Shown in pieces: positions 33,278 through 45,572 of a DNA stretch of 64,000 nt. Position numbers and translations under genes: made by a program. Source of the stretch: Rhodocollybia butyracea (Eukaryota > Basidiomycota > Agaricomycetes > Agaricales > Omphalotaceae). How positions within the stretch are numbered: position 1 is the first letter of the stretch; each line of letters begins with the position of its first letter. The notes under the pieces were generated by a model. It did not search any database. It saw nothing but the letters and a program-made list of their open reading frames with translations, and had not been told where the DNA came from. The stretch is from positions 1 through 64,000 of the forward strand of contig JADNRY010000065.1 in the NCBI GenBank assembly GCA_015501585.1, read 5' to 3'.

Positions 33278-35824
33278 ATGGCATCTACGTCTACCATTGC
33301 AACCCGAAAACTCTTCTACTACTTCTTCGATGACTCTTTCCAGCCGTTATCATTTACCCCTCATGTCATATACATCCCTGAAAACTCCGACGTTCATCAA
33401 CTTCGCACAAGTATCTACGACAACACAGACCCCGAAAACTCTTTTCCGACAAAGTATCGTGAACACCCGCGTGGGCGACAATTCAGGATCTTCAAAGCTC
33501 CCAAATCTGTGCTCATCGCGCTTGCCTCATTCCAGCCCGCATTCACATACGCGACAGCCATCCCTGGCGACAGTGTCCTTCTACCATCCGATGCCCTTCC
33601 ATCCAGAACTCAAAAATCATTTTTTTTGGTAGTGCTGCCCTCCCTTTCGACCCCTCTGCCCTCCCTGCCGCTCGTCCACTCAAATAAATTTATACGCTTT
33701 CATACTCGAGGGAAGAACTTTTTCAAAGACCTCGATCTCAATCCATCTCGATTCATAGCCTCACGAACGGAACTCGACCTCCGTGTTGACAATTTTCGCA
33801 CAAAGCTCTTCTCGCCTAGGACCATCCCCAATGAGGTGCCTTTACTATCCTTTCTTGCTCTCCAGCTTTTTATAATTATAGATAGAGTTATGAAACAATC
33901 GCCCGCTGTTCACGCAAGTCGGAATTCGAGAAATATCTCAAACCACCCATCTCCGACGTGACAGCACCGGCAGACTCAGTACCAGCCAACCATCCTCTCT
34001 CATCGCAAGCGTCCAGTTCTCCTCCCACAGCAACCCCTCTGGTTTCGCTTGCGACAGAGCTTGAGGCTCAGCACTTCGTTGATCTCTCCACTCGCGGTCA
34101 TCGTAAAATTGGCTTTGCAGAAGCCAAAGATCAGGCTGTCGATGCTGACTTTTTTGTGCCATACTTCCGTTCGATTCTATCAAGAAATCAAAATAAATCA
34201 AAATCAGCAGCATTTGTTTGGTATGTCATTCCTACTCTTCTTTGCCCCTTATTCCTCACCCTTTTCTAGCTCTTCGTCATATAAGTGGCCTCTAACATTA
34301 TACGGTACTGTAGAGAGTGAAAATAACGCGGTGGTTAGCTACGTTCCCATTTCTGGTCACTCCCTGTGGATAGCCCAGCAGGTAATTTTCATCTCTGAAA
34401 CCCACTCTCAAGGAGGCTCCAATGTGCATAAACTTCACCTTGAGGCTATCGCTCTAACAAAGCTGATAGCAGCAAATCCAGCAAACATCTTCTTTGTGCT
34501 GCCTACTATTTACATCGATGAAAATTACTGTGCCATTGTAAGATACTACTACTGCCTGGACAAAACACACTCTGATGTCAGCACTGTATTCTCTCCTATC
34601 TGTTCATTACACTCATGCATGTCCAGGTGCTGTATTATGAAGAAATTCCTCTTGATCTCACCACCCAACCTGGGGCTTTGAAATTTGCAACGATGCTATA
34701 CAACATGGCTGACCAGCCACCTGTCCTCACTTCATATGCGTCTGACATTGCGCAGTCGCTATTTCATAACGTTGCTCCTGTGGGGTCTCGTCCTCTTTCT
34801 TTCTTTAGACAGAAGCGCAAGCGCATGATAGACGATGAAGGTGATGAAGAGGAGGAAAACTCTACTAGTGGAGACAGCAGTAGCCCCAGCCATCGCAGCG
34901 GTTGCAGTTGTACTCAATGTTTAATGGATGACTCCGGATTTAGACCAGTCACACGATCCGCTACTACTACTCGAACCTCGGCTCTCAAGACTCGCATTCA
35001 AAAACGGAAACCACTCAGTGAGCTTCCATCACATCTTCAGTCCGCTGGTTATACCTTTGTAGTGCAGGTAAGTAAGCACTTTTTATCTTCTTTTCACTTA
35101 CCCACTGAAATCTACTAGAATAACAACAGCGTTGTTACTGTCGATCGTCGGGGCCACACGTTCATTGCTAAAAAGGTTCCTAGAGATTCTCCTGAGCTCG
35201 ACATTTTAAAGCGTTGCAAAAAACGGAGTGTTCCCAACACCATTCGGTTCACAGACATCATCGTTAAACCAAAATCACCGAGCTATGTTATCCTACCACG
35301 ATTATCTGTTCTCGGTGCAGATCTTGTCATTGGAGGAGCTATCGATCGTGTCAGACCCCATCTTCCTACCATGACATACGATTTAGCTCGAGGACTGGCA
35401 CATCTCCATCGCCTGAGGATCGCTCATCTCGATGTTAAACCCAACAACTTGGTTTATGATCAGCACTTCACTCTATACCTCATCGACTTCGATCACGCTG
35501 TCCAACTACGTTCTGGCGAGGACATGATCAAAGGTAGAGCGGGAACTCCAGGCTGGTCTGCCCCCGGTTCGTGTCATCTTCCATCTTCACTTGTCTTTGT
35601 GCTTCATATTCAACCACGTTATAGAAGTGAACAGTGGCAAAGCCTATGATCCAATCATGGCTGACCGTTATTCATGTGGCCTTGTCTTCAACCTCTTTCG
35701 TGGCTTGGCTAGATTGGACCCCCATCTTGATCACGAGTTGAACGACTTCTCTCTCCGTCTGCGGAGTCGTAAACCCACCGCCCGGCCATCTCTGACAACG
35801 TGGGTGCCTTCTTCAGACGCTTGA
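33278..35824 (+). CDS. Kinase-like protein with ubiquitin-like/Crinkler-type N-terminus
   Basis: The first exon (MASTSTIATRKLFYYFFDDS and on) resembles the beta-grasp header of fungal Crinkler-like or FunK1-associated proteins. A middle region of some 300 residues follows (LATELEAQHFVDLSTRGHRK, then ALTKLIAANPANIFFVLPTI), with an acidic/basic linker QKRKRMIDDEGDEEEEN. The C-terminal kinase domain has the lysine segment GHTFIAKKVPRD, the catalytic loop IAHLDVKPNNLVY (His-Leu-Asp in place of His-Arg-Asp), the metal-binding LIDFDHAV (Asp-Phe-Asp in place of Asp-Phe-Gly) and GTPGWSAPEV. The domain is short after this, and its C-lobe appears reduced. Introns in the kinase part are clean; those in the first half are less sure. 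It may be an effector or regulatory kinase; activity is unproven. A truncated second copy lies at 36422. Confidence 0.6.
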
Positions 35825-36421
35825 CACAACTAGGTCAACTTGGCTTTGCTTCCTCCGGGAATTTTCTTTTTGATTTTGATTTTGATTTCAATGTAAGTTG
35901 TTTGTAATTAATTAGAACATCGTGTCGTCGAACGCTTCCACTGCTGGAAATTCAACTTTTGGCTCGGTCTGAACATTGAGAGCCGAACGGTGTAGTCGAA
36001 GGGTCACTACACGGGTAATTAGATCTGTCAGACGGTGGTCTAGGAAACTTCTTTGTGAAAATATGAGTTCTCGAACTTTTTGGCGCCCGGAACGCGTGCC
36101 GTCACTTCACTATCAGTAATCCGCTCGGCGCTTCCCAGGTAAAGTTGATCACCTTTACATCTTTCTGTGCTCAGATGCAGCCAGGGGGAAATAGCGCGCG
36201 CACAAAACTTCGTAGCTTTTCCAGCCAGGGTTGCAAACCATCGAGAGAAAGTTCAGCTGTTCGGATGTTCCGTCGTGTCGTGCTCGCAGTGGCATGTATC
36301 AGTATGTCATCATCAGCTCTTTAAGCCCCTATTACCAAGGTTTCCGCCGTTTGTGGCACGTGCAAGGATGTCGTCATCAAGTTACTCATTGGCTTCTTTC
36401 ACATTCTTTGTTTCTTTAACC
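35825..36421. other. Intergenic with duplicated upstream segment
   Basis: Around 36223-36272 the sequence GGGTTGCAAACCATC with GTTCAGCTGTTC repeats the 5' flank of the kinase-like gene (33139-33190). So the truncated copy at 36422 was duplicated with its promoter region. No other gene is seen. Confidence 0.55.
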
Positions 36422-36571
36422 ATGGCATCTGCAACCCGAAGACTCACGTACTATTTCTTCACCGACCAGTTCCAACCATTATCGTTCTCGTCATACCAAG
36501 TGTCCTTACCTGACAATTCCACCGTACACGATCTTTGCAAGAGTATCCTCGCAAACAAGGTTCTATCATAG
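36422..36571 (+). pseudogene. Truncated copy of the kinase-like gene (first exon only)
   Basis: MASATRRLTYYFFTDQFQPL matches the N-terminus of the gene at 33278 (MASTSTIATRKLFYYFFDDS with FQPLSF). The frame stops after about 49 residues at ILANKVLS. The DNA downstream shows no kinase sequence. Confidence 0.7.
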
Positions 36572-37288
36572 ACTTACACAAGGGCGAGAGGATTTCCTCA
36601 TTTAAGCGCAAACGTGAAGCAGATGATGTAAACGAGGAAATAGCAGAAATGGGCGTGGTTATGGCAGTGGTTATGTTAGTGGACCTGTTGGAAATAGTAG
36701 TTTAGCAAATAACTCATATTTTTATGACTTGATCTGGTTCTCTGCAAAGCAACACCTGATTTCACCAAAAATTTAAGCCTCTCAAAGGTAGCGACGCTCT
36801 GGAAAGTGACGGAGCTAAAGACAAGATGGAACAATTTTGCGACCCGTTTATGTCGATTTAGAAGCAAAAGGGAAAACTTTTTGATGAGATGAGCGCGATA
36901 CCGTGTCGTCGATGAGGAAATCTTACTGTAGATCCGCTTCACAGGTACATGCGGAATCTTTAGCGTTTAAGCGCTTAGCCGCGTGGGACCTTTGATCGGA
37001 CCGGACATATAAAAAATACTTTGCACTCTTCCCAATCAGCTTTTGGCGCTTTAGCTAATCTACACACAATCTACACCTGTCTACACCTGTTTAGTTATAG
37101 AGGATGCGAAGTAGACTCATTGCGCAAAGCTTTGAAGCTACTTTCCCGGCACTGTGCCCACCTACCTCGCTTCTGATCAAACAAAGCGCCGTTTTGTTCA
37201 CGCGGGGAATTAGGCTGAAATATCAAGCTCCTACTGAATCGCGGTACTTAAATGTGGATCTATCAGGTGACGGCCGTCTTCTGCGACG
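36572..37288. promoter_or_regulatory. Intergenic; upstream region of the AAAP transporter
   Basis: No gene is visible. A TATA-like ACATATAAAAAATAC lies near 37005, about 280 bp before the transporter start, with a run of ACACAATCTACACC shortly after it. Confidence 0.4.
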
Positions 37289-39283
37289 ATGACTTCCACC
37301 CTTCCCGGTAAAGAAGAGTTTACATTCAGACCCAGTCCTAAACAGTCTGTCTTTGAAGTCACCGCGCAGGAGCAGGATGTATTCGATGAAACGGAAGATA
37401 GCGAGATCAAGTACAAGACCTTATCTTGGCAGGTGAGCACGAAAACTCGTTGGTGAAGATAGTCTACTGACCATTTACCAGTTCGTTGCCCTGCTCATGA
37501 TCTCCGAAATCGTCTCAAACGGAATGCTGTCTCTTCCATCTTCTCTGGCAGTTATCGGTAAGACCTGGTTGAACAGGAATAGCGAAAAAGTATAACTGAA
37601 GTCGCTATCGCAGGAATCGTACCAGCACTGATTCTGATCCTTTTTCTTGGATCCTTTGGACTATTTACGGCCAAGTTATTAATCGACTTCAAGCTTGCTC
37701 ACCCTGGGGTGCATGGCATGTATGTGCACATACTTGCGCTACGAGTTTGTACTGACGACTGATACGATATCAAGGGGAGACGCTGGATACATTATTGGTG
37801 GCCCAATTTTGAGAGAGATTCTCGGTGCTGGAACTATAATTTTCGCGATATTCGCAACGGTATGTTGTCTATATACATCCCTTATCCACGCACTCTTTGA
37901 TTTTTTCGTCCAGGGAGGGGAGCTCATCTCAGGTCAACAAGCTCTTTCGACACTTTCGAACAACGGCATGTGTAGCGTATTCCTGGTGCTAATATTTGCC
38001 GCAGCAACATTTCTATCATCTCTGCCCCGGACTCTAGGGTCATTGAGCTGGTTGGGCCTCTTCAGTACCGCGCTGATTGTAATTGCTGGGATAGTGGGAA
38101 TGGCTGGAGCGAGTGTTAATTCTGTTCCAAGTCGGGTGGTACAAGCGACTGCGAGTAACACTTTTTTCGAGGCGTTTTTAGCGGTAACGAATCCGGTGAG
38201 TTGGCTTTGGTTTGAACTGCAAGGAAAGTATATTGATTGTACGGCTACAAGGTCTTTTCTTATGCTGGTAAGCTGGACAGTTCTTCGTACTAAACACATC
38301 TGGTTATGTTTTTTAGGTCACTTTATGTAAGTTTGGGCTTTGAATCCGAAGCCACTATGCTAATTTAAACATGTAGGTTCTTTATTCTGATATCCGAAAT
38401 GAAACGACCTCAAGATGCAATGAAGGTATAAGTCGTTTGATTTTACAGCTTAGCGATTCAGCTACTCACTATCACGATTGGTAGGCCGCTTGGTGCCTAC
38501 AGGGATTCGCCACATTATTCTATGCTGTTTTCGCTGTGGTAATGTAAGTCATCAGTGTCGTTCTTTATAACTTGAGCTTTCTTTGAACATACGCAGGTAT
38601 GTGTACATTGGGAACACGGTCGCATCCCCCGCGTTCTTGTCCCTTCCACCCAAATGGGCCAAGGCAGCGTTTGCGATCGCCTTGGGGAATTTTCTTATGT
38701 ACGCTTTCTTCGCTTTGATTTTGAGCCTACAAGTTTAACACACTCTCTAGTGCAGGAGCACTTTACATACACACAGCAGCGAAACTGATATTCGTCCGGT
38801 TCTTCCGTCATACTCGACATATGTGAGTTTTACTCTCCGCGTAGGTACGTAGTCTCTAACCCACCGCACAGATCCAATCATACACTACTCGGCTGGAGCA
38901 CCTGGACCGGTCTTTGCTTCGCATCGACAACAATTGCATTCATACTTGCCGTCGCAATCCCTATCTTTTCCTACCTCATCGGAATCGCTGCCAGTCTTTT
39001 CGCAGCTTGGTATACTTATGGCCTGGCCGGGTTTTTCTGGATACATGATACTTATCATTTAAAAGGCGGACGGGAAGCGCTGCGTAATCGCCCCATTGGG
39101 TTTACTGTAGCTATCTTGACCATTGCAGCGGGCGCATTCATTTGTGTTGCTGGAACGTATGTTTCAATACAGGTCAGTGTTAAACTGTAGAATCTAGATG
39201 CAAGCTACATTCTGACTATGTGTGTCTAGTTGATCGTCGATGCATATAAAGAAGGACTCGTTGGTGTTCCTTTCACGTGTTAG
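37289..39283 (+). CDS. Amino-acid transporter, AAAP family
   Basis: A multi-pass membrane protein of the Aa_trans (AAAP) group, similar in layout to fungal neutral amino-acid permeases such as mtr. A polar N-terminal tail of about 50 residues is followed by the first helix WQFVALLMISEIVSNGML and about ten further hydrophobic segments, among them GIVPALILILFLGSFGLFTA, IFAAATFLSSLPRTLGSL, GLFSTALIVIAGIVGMAG, FATLFYAVFAVVMYVYIGN and TVAILTIAAGAFICVAGTYV. The loop SEMKRPQDAMKAAW is typical of the family. Eleven or so short introns join in frame, including NPVFSYAGHFM over a small exon. The substrate is probably neutral amino acids, by inference. Confidence 0.88.
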
Positions 39284-39650
39284 GTACATAGAATGCGCTG
39301 TAGTAAATAATATTGCACTAAGTTACACTTACGGCGAGGCATCACACCGGGAAGATACAAAAATCTGCTCGGCAGATTTGTGAACTGAAAGAAAACTGCT
39401 TATCCTAATAAGTATAATCAGTGGTTTTCAGTCCGCCTGAAATGGTTACTGAAAGTTTGTGATAAACTATAAAAGGCATATCTTATCTTATCGGAAACTT
39501 TCAGCACACCCTTCTGCCGAGCAGTTACGGTGTGCATGCCGGTGCCCACTGCCGGCTATTTTCGTCTTTGCGTCACGAACTCATGTTACATTGATTGACT
39601 CGAGGCTAACACTGCAACAACCACCACAAACTGGGCGAATCCCCAACGCA
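39284..39650. other. Intergenic, transporter 3' flank and acyltransferase upstream region
   Basis: 367 bp with no gene. A short inverted repeat is visible near 39362-39377 (AATCTGC...GCAGATT), which could act in transcript 3' end formation; this is weak evidence. Confidence 0.4.
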
Positions 39651-41218
39651 ATGACGGTCACCAACACTGGACTTCATTCTCTGCCAATCTCTCAACGGCC
39701 ATCCACGTCCATTCGGCAAAAACTACGAGCTGTAGTCTTCTTTGTCGTGTTCAATCTGGGCTGCTTAATGATCCTCACCTGTCAATTTGTATTTCTTCTG
39801 CCTTTGCGTCTTTTCCCGTTCAAGTGGTCGAGGTCGTTGTATGAAGAAGGAATACGTTATACGAAAGGTTCATTCGGATGCCTGATAAGTAAGCATATGC
39901 TCATGATCTTTTGGTCTGTCATCGACCAAAGTGCACACACATTAGTCCTCATGTCACAGTGGTTTTCGCCAACAACTCTGAAGATCACCTTTGAAGCTGA
40001 GGGAAAGGGCGCAGTGCCTCAAGATGTTGTAGATAACATCGTTGTGAAAGATAAGCACGGACAAGTAGTAGGACTTGACCTTCCAACTAGATTTGTGTAC
40101 ATAGCGAATCATCAGGTGCGCCTGCTTCATCCATGCAGGAGCTCATGCCTGACATTGAGCAAGGTCTACGCAGACTGGTGGTATGCTTGGTGTTTCTTGT
40201 ATTATATTGACCAGGGCCTCCACAGAAACATTTACATTACCCTGAAGAAGACCCTCAAATGGGTACCTGTTGTAGGATGGGTGCGTTCGGTATTCCTGCG
40301 GTGCACGCTAGTATGTACTGACCCACATCCAGGGAATGCAGTTTTTTAATTTCATATTTCTTTCTCGTTCATGGGCTTCCGATCGACTACAGTTAGCCGT
40401 TCATCTATCAGCGTTGGGAAAAGCTGCCGAATCGCAAGACAGTCCGTTAGCTTTTGTACTCTATCCCGAAGGCACACTGGGTGAGCCTCCCTTACACTTC
40501 TATGTATCTGCCATTTCTCAGTGATAGTCTAGTCTCGAAAGATACACGACCAATCTCACGGAAATTCGCAGACAAGATGGGTATAGTGAGGAACATTCCT
40601 CCTTTAGAGATGATTTCAATGAGTTAACCGCGTTTTCTATCAGGCAGACATGACAAACACTCTTCTCCCGCGGTCAACTGGGTTACTGTACAGTTTACGT
40701 TCTCTGGCTCCTCGCGTCAAAGACCTACATATGCTCGACGTGACCATGTCTTATCCAGGCAAGTATGATATCTCATACCACACCCAATCTCACTGGCGGT
40801 GATAGGCATTCCACATCGTGGATATGGACAAAGCTACTATACTCTGCGATCCATGTTTTTCGATGGCGTCTCACCTCCAGCACTCAATATGCACTTGCGC
40901 CTATTCCACGTTCAAAAACTACCGATAGGCGATTTGTCGAACACGAATCCTTCAGAAGTTCCAGACAACTCCCCCAATGGACATGCCGTTGAGGTGGATA
41001 TTCCTGAGTCAGAAAAGGCAGAGTTTGATGCCTGGCTAAGAGACCTCTGGCGAGAGAAGGACGAGTCAATGACACGATTATTAGAACAAGGTCGATTCTC
41101 TACTAAGGACCTGCCAGTGTACGAAATTCCGATGAGGCTGAAAAGAACGAGGGATATGTTCGATGCCTTTGCGCTCTTCTTGCCCACTATTTTCTTTGGC
41201 AAAATGAAGTCGCAATAG
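39651..41218 (+). CDS. Lysophospholipid acyltransferase (PlsC, LCLAT1/Cst26-like)
   Basis: A membrane acyltransferase of the PlsC superfamily. The N-terminal hydrophobic segment is VVFFVVFNLGCLMILTCQFV. The catalytic H-x4-D motif is NHQVYADWWY, interrupted by an intron between His-Gln and Val-Tyr. The acceptor-binding block is FNFIFLSRSWASDR, and the block III equivalent of FPEGT reads VLYPEGTLV. The downstream segment LDVTMSYPGIPHRGYGQSYY is usual in the LCLAT1/AGPAT5 and yeast Cst26/Psi1 branch, which remodels phosphatidylinositol and cardiolipin acyl chains. The start MTVTNTGLHS is chosen as the last ATG before the hydrophobic segment. The frame is intact. Confidence 0.85.
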
Positions 41219-42088
41219 TGTACTTTTAAAGAGATAAAGTATGGTGGTTGGATGATTATTGGTCCCGACGTTCCTGTATTTGTTTCACGAGGAAAATGCT
41301 AGAGTCCAAAAATCTGTTGACACAGTTATTGAGGCAACTCTCTTCGCTGCGTGAAAATCTAGTGGAAGGGGTGCCTGTGATGCATCTGAGGAACAATGAG
41401 ATGGGTTAATGGGAATTATCGAAGGCAACCGACTTGTCCCAGCACATCGTTGTAAAATTATGAATGGTGCTATGTATTTTTGCCTAGGTAAAAAGCGTTA
41501 AGCCATGTCCCGTTGTAACTTCTTTTGTACCAACTTGGGTTTGTTCTTTTTCTAGGAATGTAGCCAGTTCTTTCTGTATTATTTGTTCATCAACATGACA
41601 ACTTTTGATACCAGAGAAACCTTCAATGCACCCAAACAACGCACTTAATTTGGAAAGCTGGCACCAAAGAGCGTGGTACAGAGTGCGTTTAACAATATCC
41701 ACCGTTGTGTGGGTGCATTGAAAATTTCTCCCTTGGGCAAACTTACTTGAGTTGCTTCATCAAATGGCTTCGTATTTTGTTCTGACATGGTGGTAGAGAG
41801 TGAGAGACAGGACCGGCGTCAATTTGGCCGAAGTTCTTTGCCTTTAACATCGATGGTAACTATTTTTGATTTTCTTCCATCTGTACCACTTATAATTGGA
41901 CCTAGTTTTTGCATTTGTAGGTATCAACGGCGTTCGAAACTCTCACCAACTTCATGATATGCGCGCCGTTTTGGTACAAGATTTGTTTTGATTAAGGGAA
42001 TGCAAGAACTTTCGCCCGTGTATTTTCAGTATCGCCTCGTGTCTAGTCGCCTTGTTTTCTCGTGATTCTCTGTTTACTATCCCAAAGA
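41219..42088. other. Intergenic, no gene seen
   Basis: 870 bp between two plus-strand genes. Frames are short; a 72-codon minus frame at 41484-41702 has no recognisable feature. The part nearest 42089 should hold the Ies1 promoter. Confidence 0.45.
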
Positions 42089-43877
42089 ATGTCAGACTCT
42101 TCCTGGCCCCCAGAGCCCATACCTCCGTGCGTATTCGGTCTTCTGATACGAAGCTTTGACTTATGTGTCAGCTACAGCGTTGGATATCTCAGTCGGAAAG
42201 CTCTACCAATCAAACGCAACGATGCGGAGATTCTCACTCGTGAGGACGTCCAGTACGACCTTTTAGAATACGTCTTTGCAGACGAGACAGCTGTGTTTAC
42301 GCCGCAAACACCTGGTCCATCCACCAAAATCACCTTTCGCGAACTCTACCTAAATGCACTGTACCACTCAAATAAATGTTCCAAAGTGCTCAAGGAGAAG
42401 ATGGTCGAGACGCCCGCATTTGGAGTTGAATTGGGCAAGATATCACTGCTCACCAATGTAGGACGGATAAACACGACCATGGCTTGTAAAAAGCTTCCTT
42501 TTCGTGAGATTCATCTTGCTGATATTGCTTAAGTCTTCCCAGAAATGAAGACTGCACTCCGTACATATCATCCCGTTCCATCCCTGCAGAAGACCGATGG
42601 CAATGCTCAAGATGCGCCACGAATCAAAAATTGTCTCAAGGCTGCCCTCCTTCCATCAGAATTCAAATCCCTTCCTCCATTAACCCCAGAAGAGGTTCTC
42701 GAGCGAAAAGTAATCTTGCCGAAGCCTCATAAAACCACAGCTGACGCCATGCATAGAGAACCAAATGTCCTCCCACAAGTATTGTCAATCTCATTTTTGT
42801 TTTATCAAACCACGCAGCAGTGAGATTTATGCATCCTATCTTAATAACTCTAGCTTAACGAGAACTTAAAGCCTCTATCTAACGTTCACTTCGACGGACA
42901 AACCAACTTTTTGGATATCTTCTTACCAAAGCCCTTGGATTCGCCGGATCGCGGAAAAGCATTTCTATGGATAATCTATCACTATCTCGAACCAGACGGA
43001 CCAAACCCTTTTGATGATGCTCACGCACGTCAAAACCCGGGCAAAGCGCCTCGTATACGCGCTTTGACCCTCGTGGAAATGAGGCAAGAAAATGTTGATA
43101 CCCGAGAAGAATTGGATTGGGGGAAGAAAATGTCTGCGCAGAGAAACACGTTCTTAAAAAAGCTGGTTACAACCACGGAGAGCGAAAAGAAACCAAAGCC
43201 AGCTGCTCCGCATTTTGTTCCAGGTCACTATCTTCCATGTTTAACTACTTTGCTGTTCTCAATTTCTCTCTTAGCGTCCAATTCCACTCGAACACGATCC
43301 AGTCGCAAGCATCAACCTTCGAACGATGGTCCTTTTATGTATTATGTTCCGGGCGAAGACCCATCTTCCTCTCGTGAACCAAATCGTTCCCGTCGAAGCA
43401 TCTATACTTCACAAGACTCTCCTACACTGCCTCCTCCCGATCCCATGGTTGAGGAGGAACGAATTTTATCAATCCCAACTCCCGTTCTCGCGAATCTCTG
43501 TCTACCACCACTACATACAGACGGCCGGTCGTTGCTTCAACGTATGTGTGCTCTTTCTTGCTTTATGTTTGCATTCTAACTAGATGGATATAAAACAGAA
43601 GCGTGGCGATCTGTTATGACTTCTGATCCATTGTTAGATTCTGACGAAGAGAATGGTGATGATCATGACATACGAATTGACTACGGTGTGTAGTAGATCT
43701 TTCTTTCGTTTACTTGGCATTAACTCCGATACAGAACATCGATTAAGTCTTCTCTCAGCTATTCGAGGCCGACCGCCAACGCCAGAACGCCCTCCACATA
43801 TCATCCAATCTAGTTTCCCTGCCCCTAGTCGCTCCTCGACATTCACTCGATGGCAACCCGTGGAGTCATGGGATTGA
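42089..43877 (+). CDS. IES1: Ies1 protein (INO80 chromatin-remodelling complex subunit), paralogue B
   Basis: The first intron joins EPIPP to YSVGYLSRK. Family blocks follow: ILTREDVQYDLLEYVFADE, ITFRELYLNALYHSNKCSKV with LKEKMVETPAF, LLTNVGRINTTMAFFPEMKT over an intron, ALRTYHPVPSLQKTDGNAQD, and the late block FLWIIYHYLEPDGPNPFDD. The C-terminus ends SSTFTRWQPVESWD. Ies1 is a peripheral subunit of the INO80 nucleosome remodeller in the nucleus. No frame break is seen. A diverged paralogue lies at 23583-25273 on the opposite strand. This copy keeps the canonical FFPEM motif and is the likelier orthologue. Confidence 0.82.
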
Positions 43878-44348
43878 CTGACTACTGTTTTTGTTTTCTG
43901 TGTTGTTGCGGACTTGGGTACATGTTACTTATTACAATACTCTATACCAGTTTATTCATATGCACGAGTTTCTTAATTCTAATATTTTAGGAGTGTAGCA
44001 GACAAATGATCATTAGGGGCCAGCCCTTGAAGCATTATACTACCCACTTCAACAATGCTTTTCGCTATGTGTAGGAATTGAGGAAGAAGGCGCTGCTGTA
44101 GATGTGAGCGTATGTAGTAGATATAAAGTAACGAACGTAAGCGATGACCGACTGTCAGCTGAGACTAGCTCGACCGAAGAAGGTAACCGCACAAAATGCA
44201 GTCAAAAAAGTATACAAAAGCTGGCCAAACCCGTTATCATACACCTATACCCGGCAAAACAAAAGGAAAAAAACAGTACATTCGATTGCATTATCTCCAT
44301 TTATGATCTGTGAACGAAAGAAAGAAGAAAGTGGTTCCGTGACGCCAA
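43878..44348. other. Intergenic between convergent genes
   Basis: 3' flanks of the Ies1 gene and of the Pro/Ser-rich gene. Only short frames; no RNA gene was recognised. Confidence 0.45.
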
Positions 44349-45572
44349 TTAGAACGCTCCTTTGAGAGCAAGAACGGGATGTTCAAAACCAGTCCTGGGA
44401 CGGGGAACAATCTCGGCAGGTGCGGAATGGCGTTTCCAGCGACGATCAAGGACTGGACGCTCGACTGGTTCATTGATGAGCACTCCATCGTCAGACGGAG
44501 CGACTCTGCGTCGGAGTGTAGAAAGCATATCCTTGGCTCTACGTTCGCGGGACTGTAATGCCTGGAGATTGGACTCCGATAGCTCCGTAGGAGACAGCTT
44601 CTGCTCACAACGCGGTACAACCAAAGTCGTAACTTGAAGTCGGGACCCCACGGGAGAGGACGGAGACTTTGGTGGCGGCACAGTCTCCATCTCAGCCTTC
44701 GTAGGCTGAGGGGACTTCATAGGGAGCTGAAGTCTCCCAGTGCCGAAAGAAAGTCGCGGACGCTCCGTGGTGGTAGCCTGACGCTGAGCAAGAAAGTTGG
44801 GAAGACGCGTAGTACGTCCGTTACTTTCCGAGCTCGAGATACGAATGTGATTGGGACCTAATCGAGCGGAGATTTGCTCGAGAGAAGGGAGAGACTTCTT
44901 AGATTTCGTGAACGTTGGCTTCTTAATGGCGAGGGCTTTCTGATAGGGTAGTCTGTAATCAACCTGTTCTATCCATGGGTCTATGGGGTAGGAAAGAGGA
45001 CCCGAAGCAGAGTTCTCAGATATAGATTCGAACAGGGCGAGAGGCGAAACGAGACCCGGCGAAGGAAACCGAAAATGAAAAAGCGCAGGAGAATCGGGCG
45101 GGGTGACTGGTTGTTCTACCGCGGTAGGCGAAGGGGGCGCAAGCACCTTGGACAAGAAAAGAGCTCGTCGCTCGACTAGACATTTTTTGATCAGCGAAGA
45201 AAAGGCAAAAATAACACTGCAGCTTTTACCTTGCTTATTCTTATGTGCCTTGAGGGCGATTTCTTTGCGGAGATCGCTATCCCTCTTGCCCCCAGAAAAA
45301 GCGTTTCTGTCCCTAGTAGCTTTCAACAGGGCCTCAAAGCGATCACGTTCAAGACCCTTTGCTTTGCTTTCAGGCCCTAGCGGAGAAGGCAAATTGGTGG
45401 AAAACTTGAGATGCGTTGGCGGAGGCGTCAAGTGGGTTGACCTAAAGCCCTCATCGACATCGTCATCTATGGTCGCTTTCGCCGAGAAAGGAGAGAACGG
45501 TTCAAAAGGCTCTTCAGGCGGCGGAGCAAGAGAGATGGAAATCTGTGGAAGTTGTACCGCAGCGAGAACCAT
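44349..45572 (-). CDS. Pro/Ser-rich protein of unknown function
   Basis: About 400 residues. The start MVLAAVQLPQISISLAPPP is preferred over an ATG eight codons upstream because the sequence there is hydrophobic junk before a clean MVLAA start. A short intron near 45180 removes a stretch after KAHKNKQ. The protein is rich in Pro, Ser and charged residues, with a basic C-terminal quarter (SRERRAKDMLSTLRRRVAPS and VLDRRWKRHSAPAEIVPRP). The FEALLKATRDRNAFSGGKRD segment is the most structured-looking. I recognise no domain; it looks like a conserved basidiomycete hypothetical protein. Confidence 0.65.
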   Translation of the reverse strand: MVLAAVQLPQISISLAPPPEEPFEPFSPFSAKATIDDDVDEGFRSTHLTPPPTHLKFSTNLPSPLGPESKAKGLERDRFEALLKATRDRNAFSGGKRDSDLRKEIALKAHKNKQGKSCSVIFAFSSLIKKCLVERRALFLSKVLAPPSPTAVEQPVTPPDSPALFHFRFPSPGLVSPLALFESISENSASGPLSYPIDPWIEQVDYRLPYQKALAIKKPTFTKSKKSLPSLEQISARLGPNHIRISSSESNGRTTRLPNFLAQRQATTTERPRLSFGTGRLQLPMKSPQPTKAEMETVPPPKSPSSPVGSRLQVTTLVVPRCEQKLSPTELSESNLQALQSRERRAKDMLSTLRRRVAPSDDGVLINEPVERPVLDRRWKRHSAPAEIVPRPRTGFEHPVLALKGAF

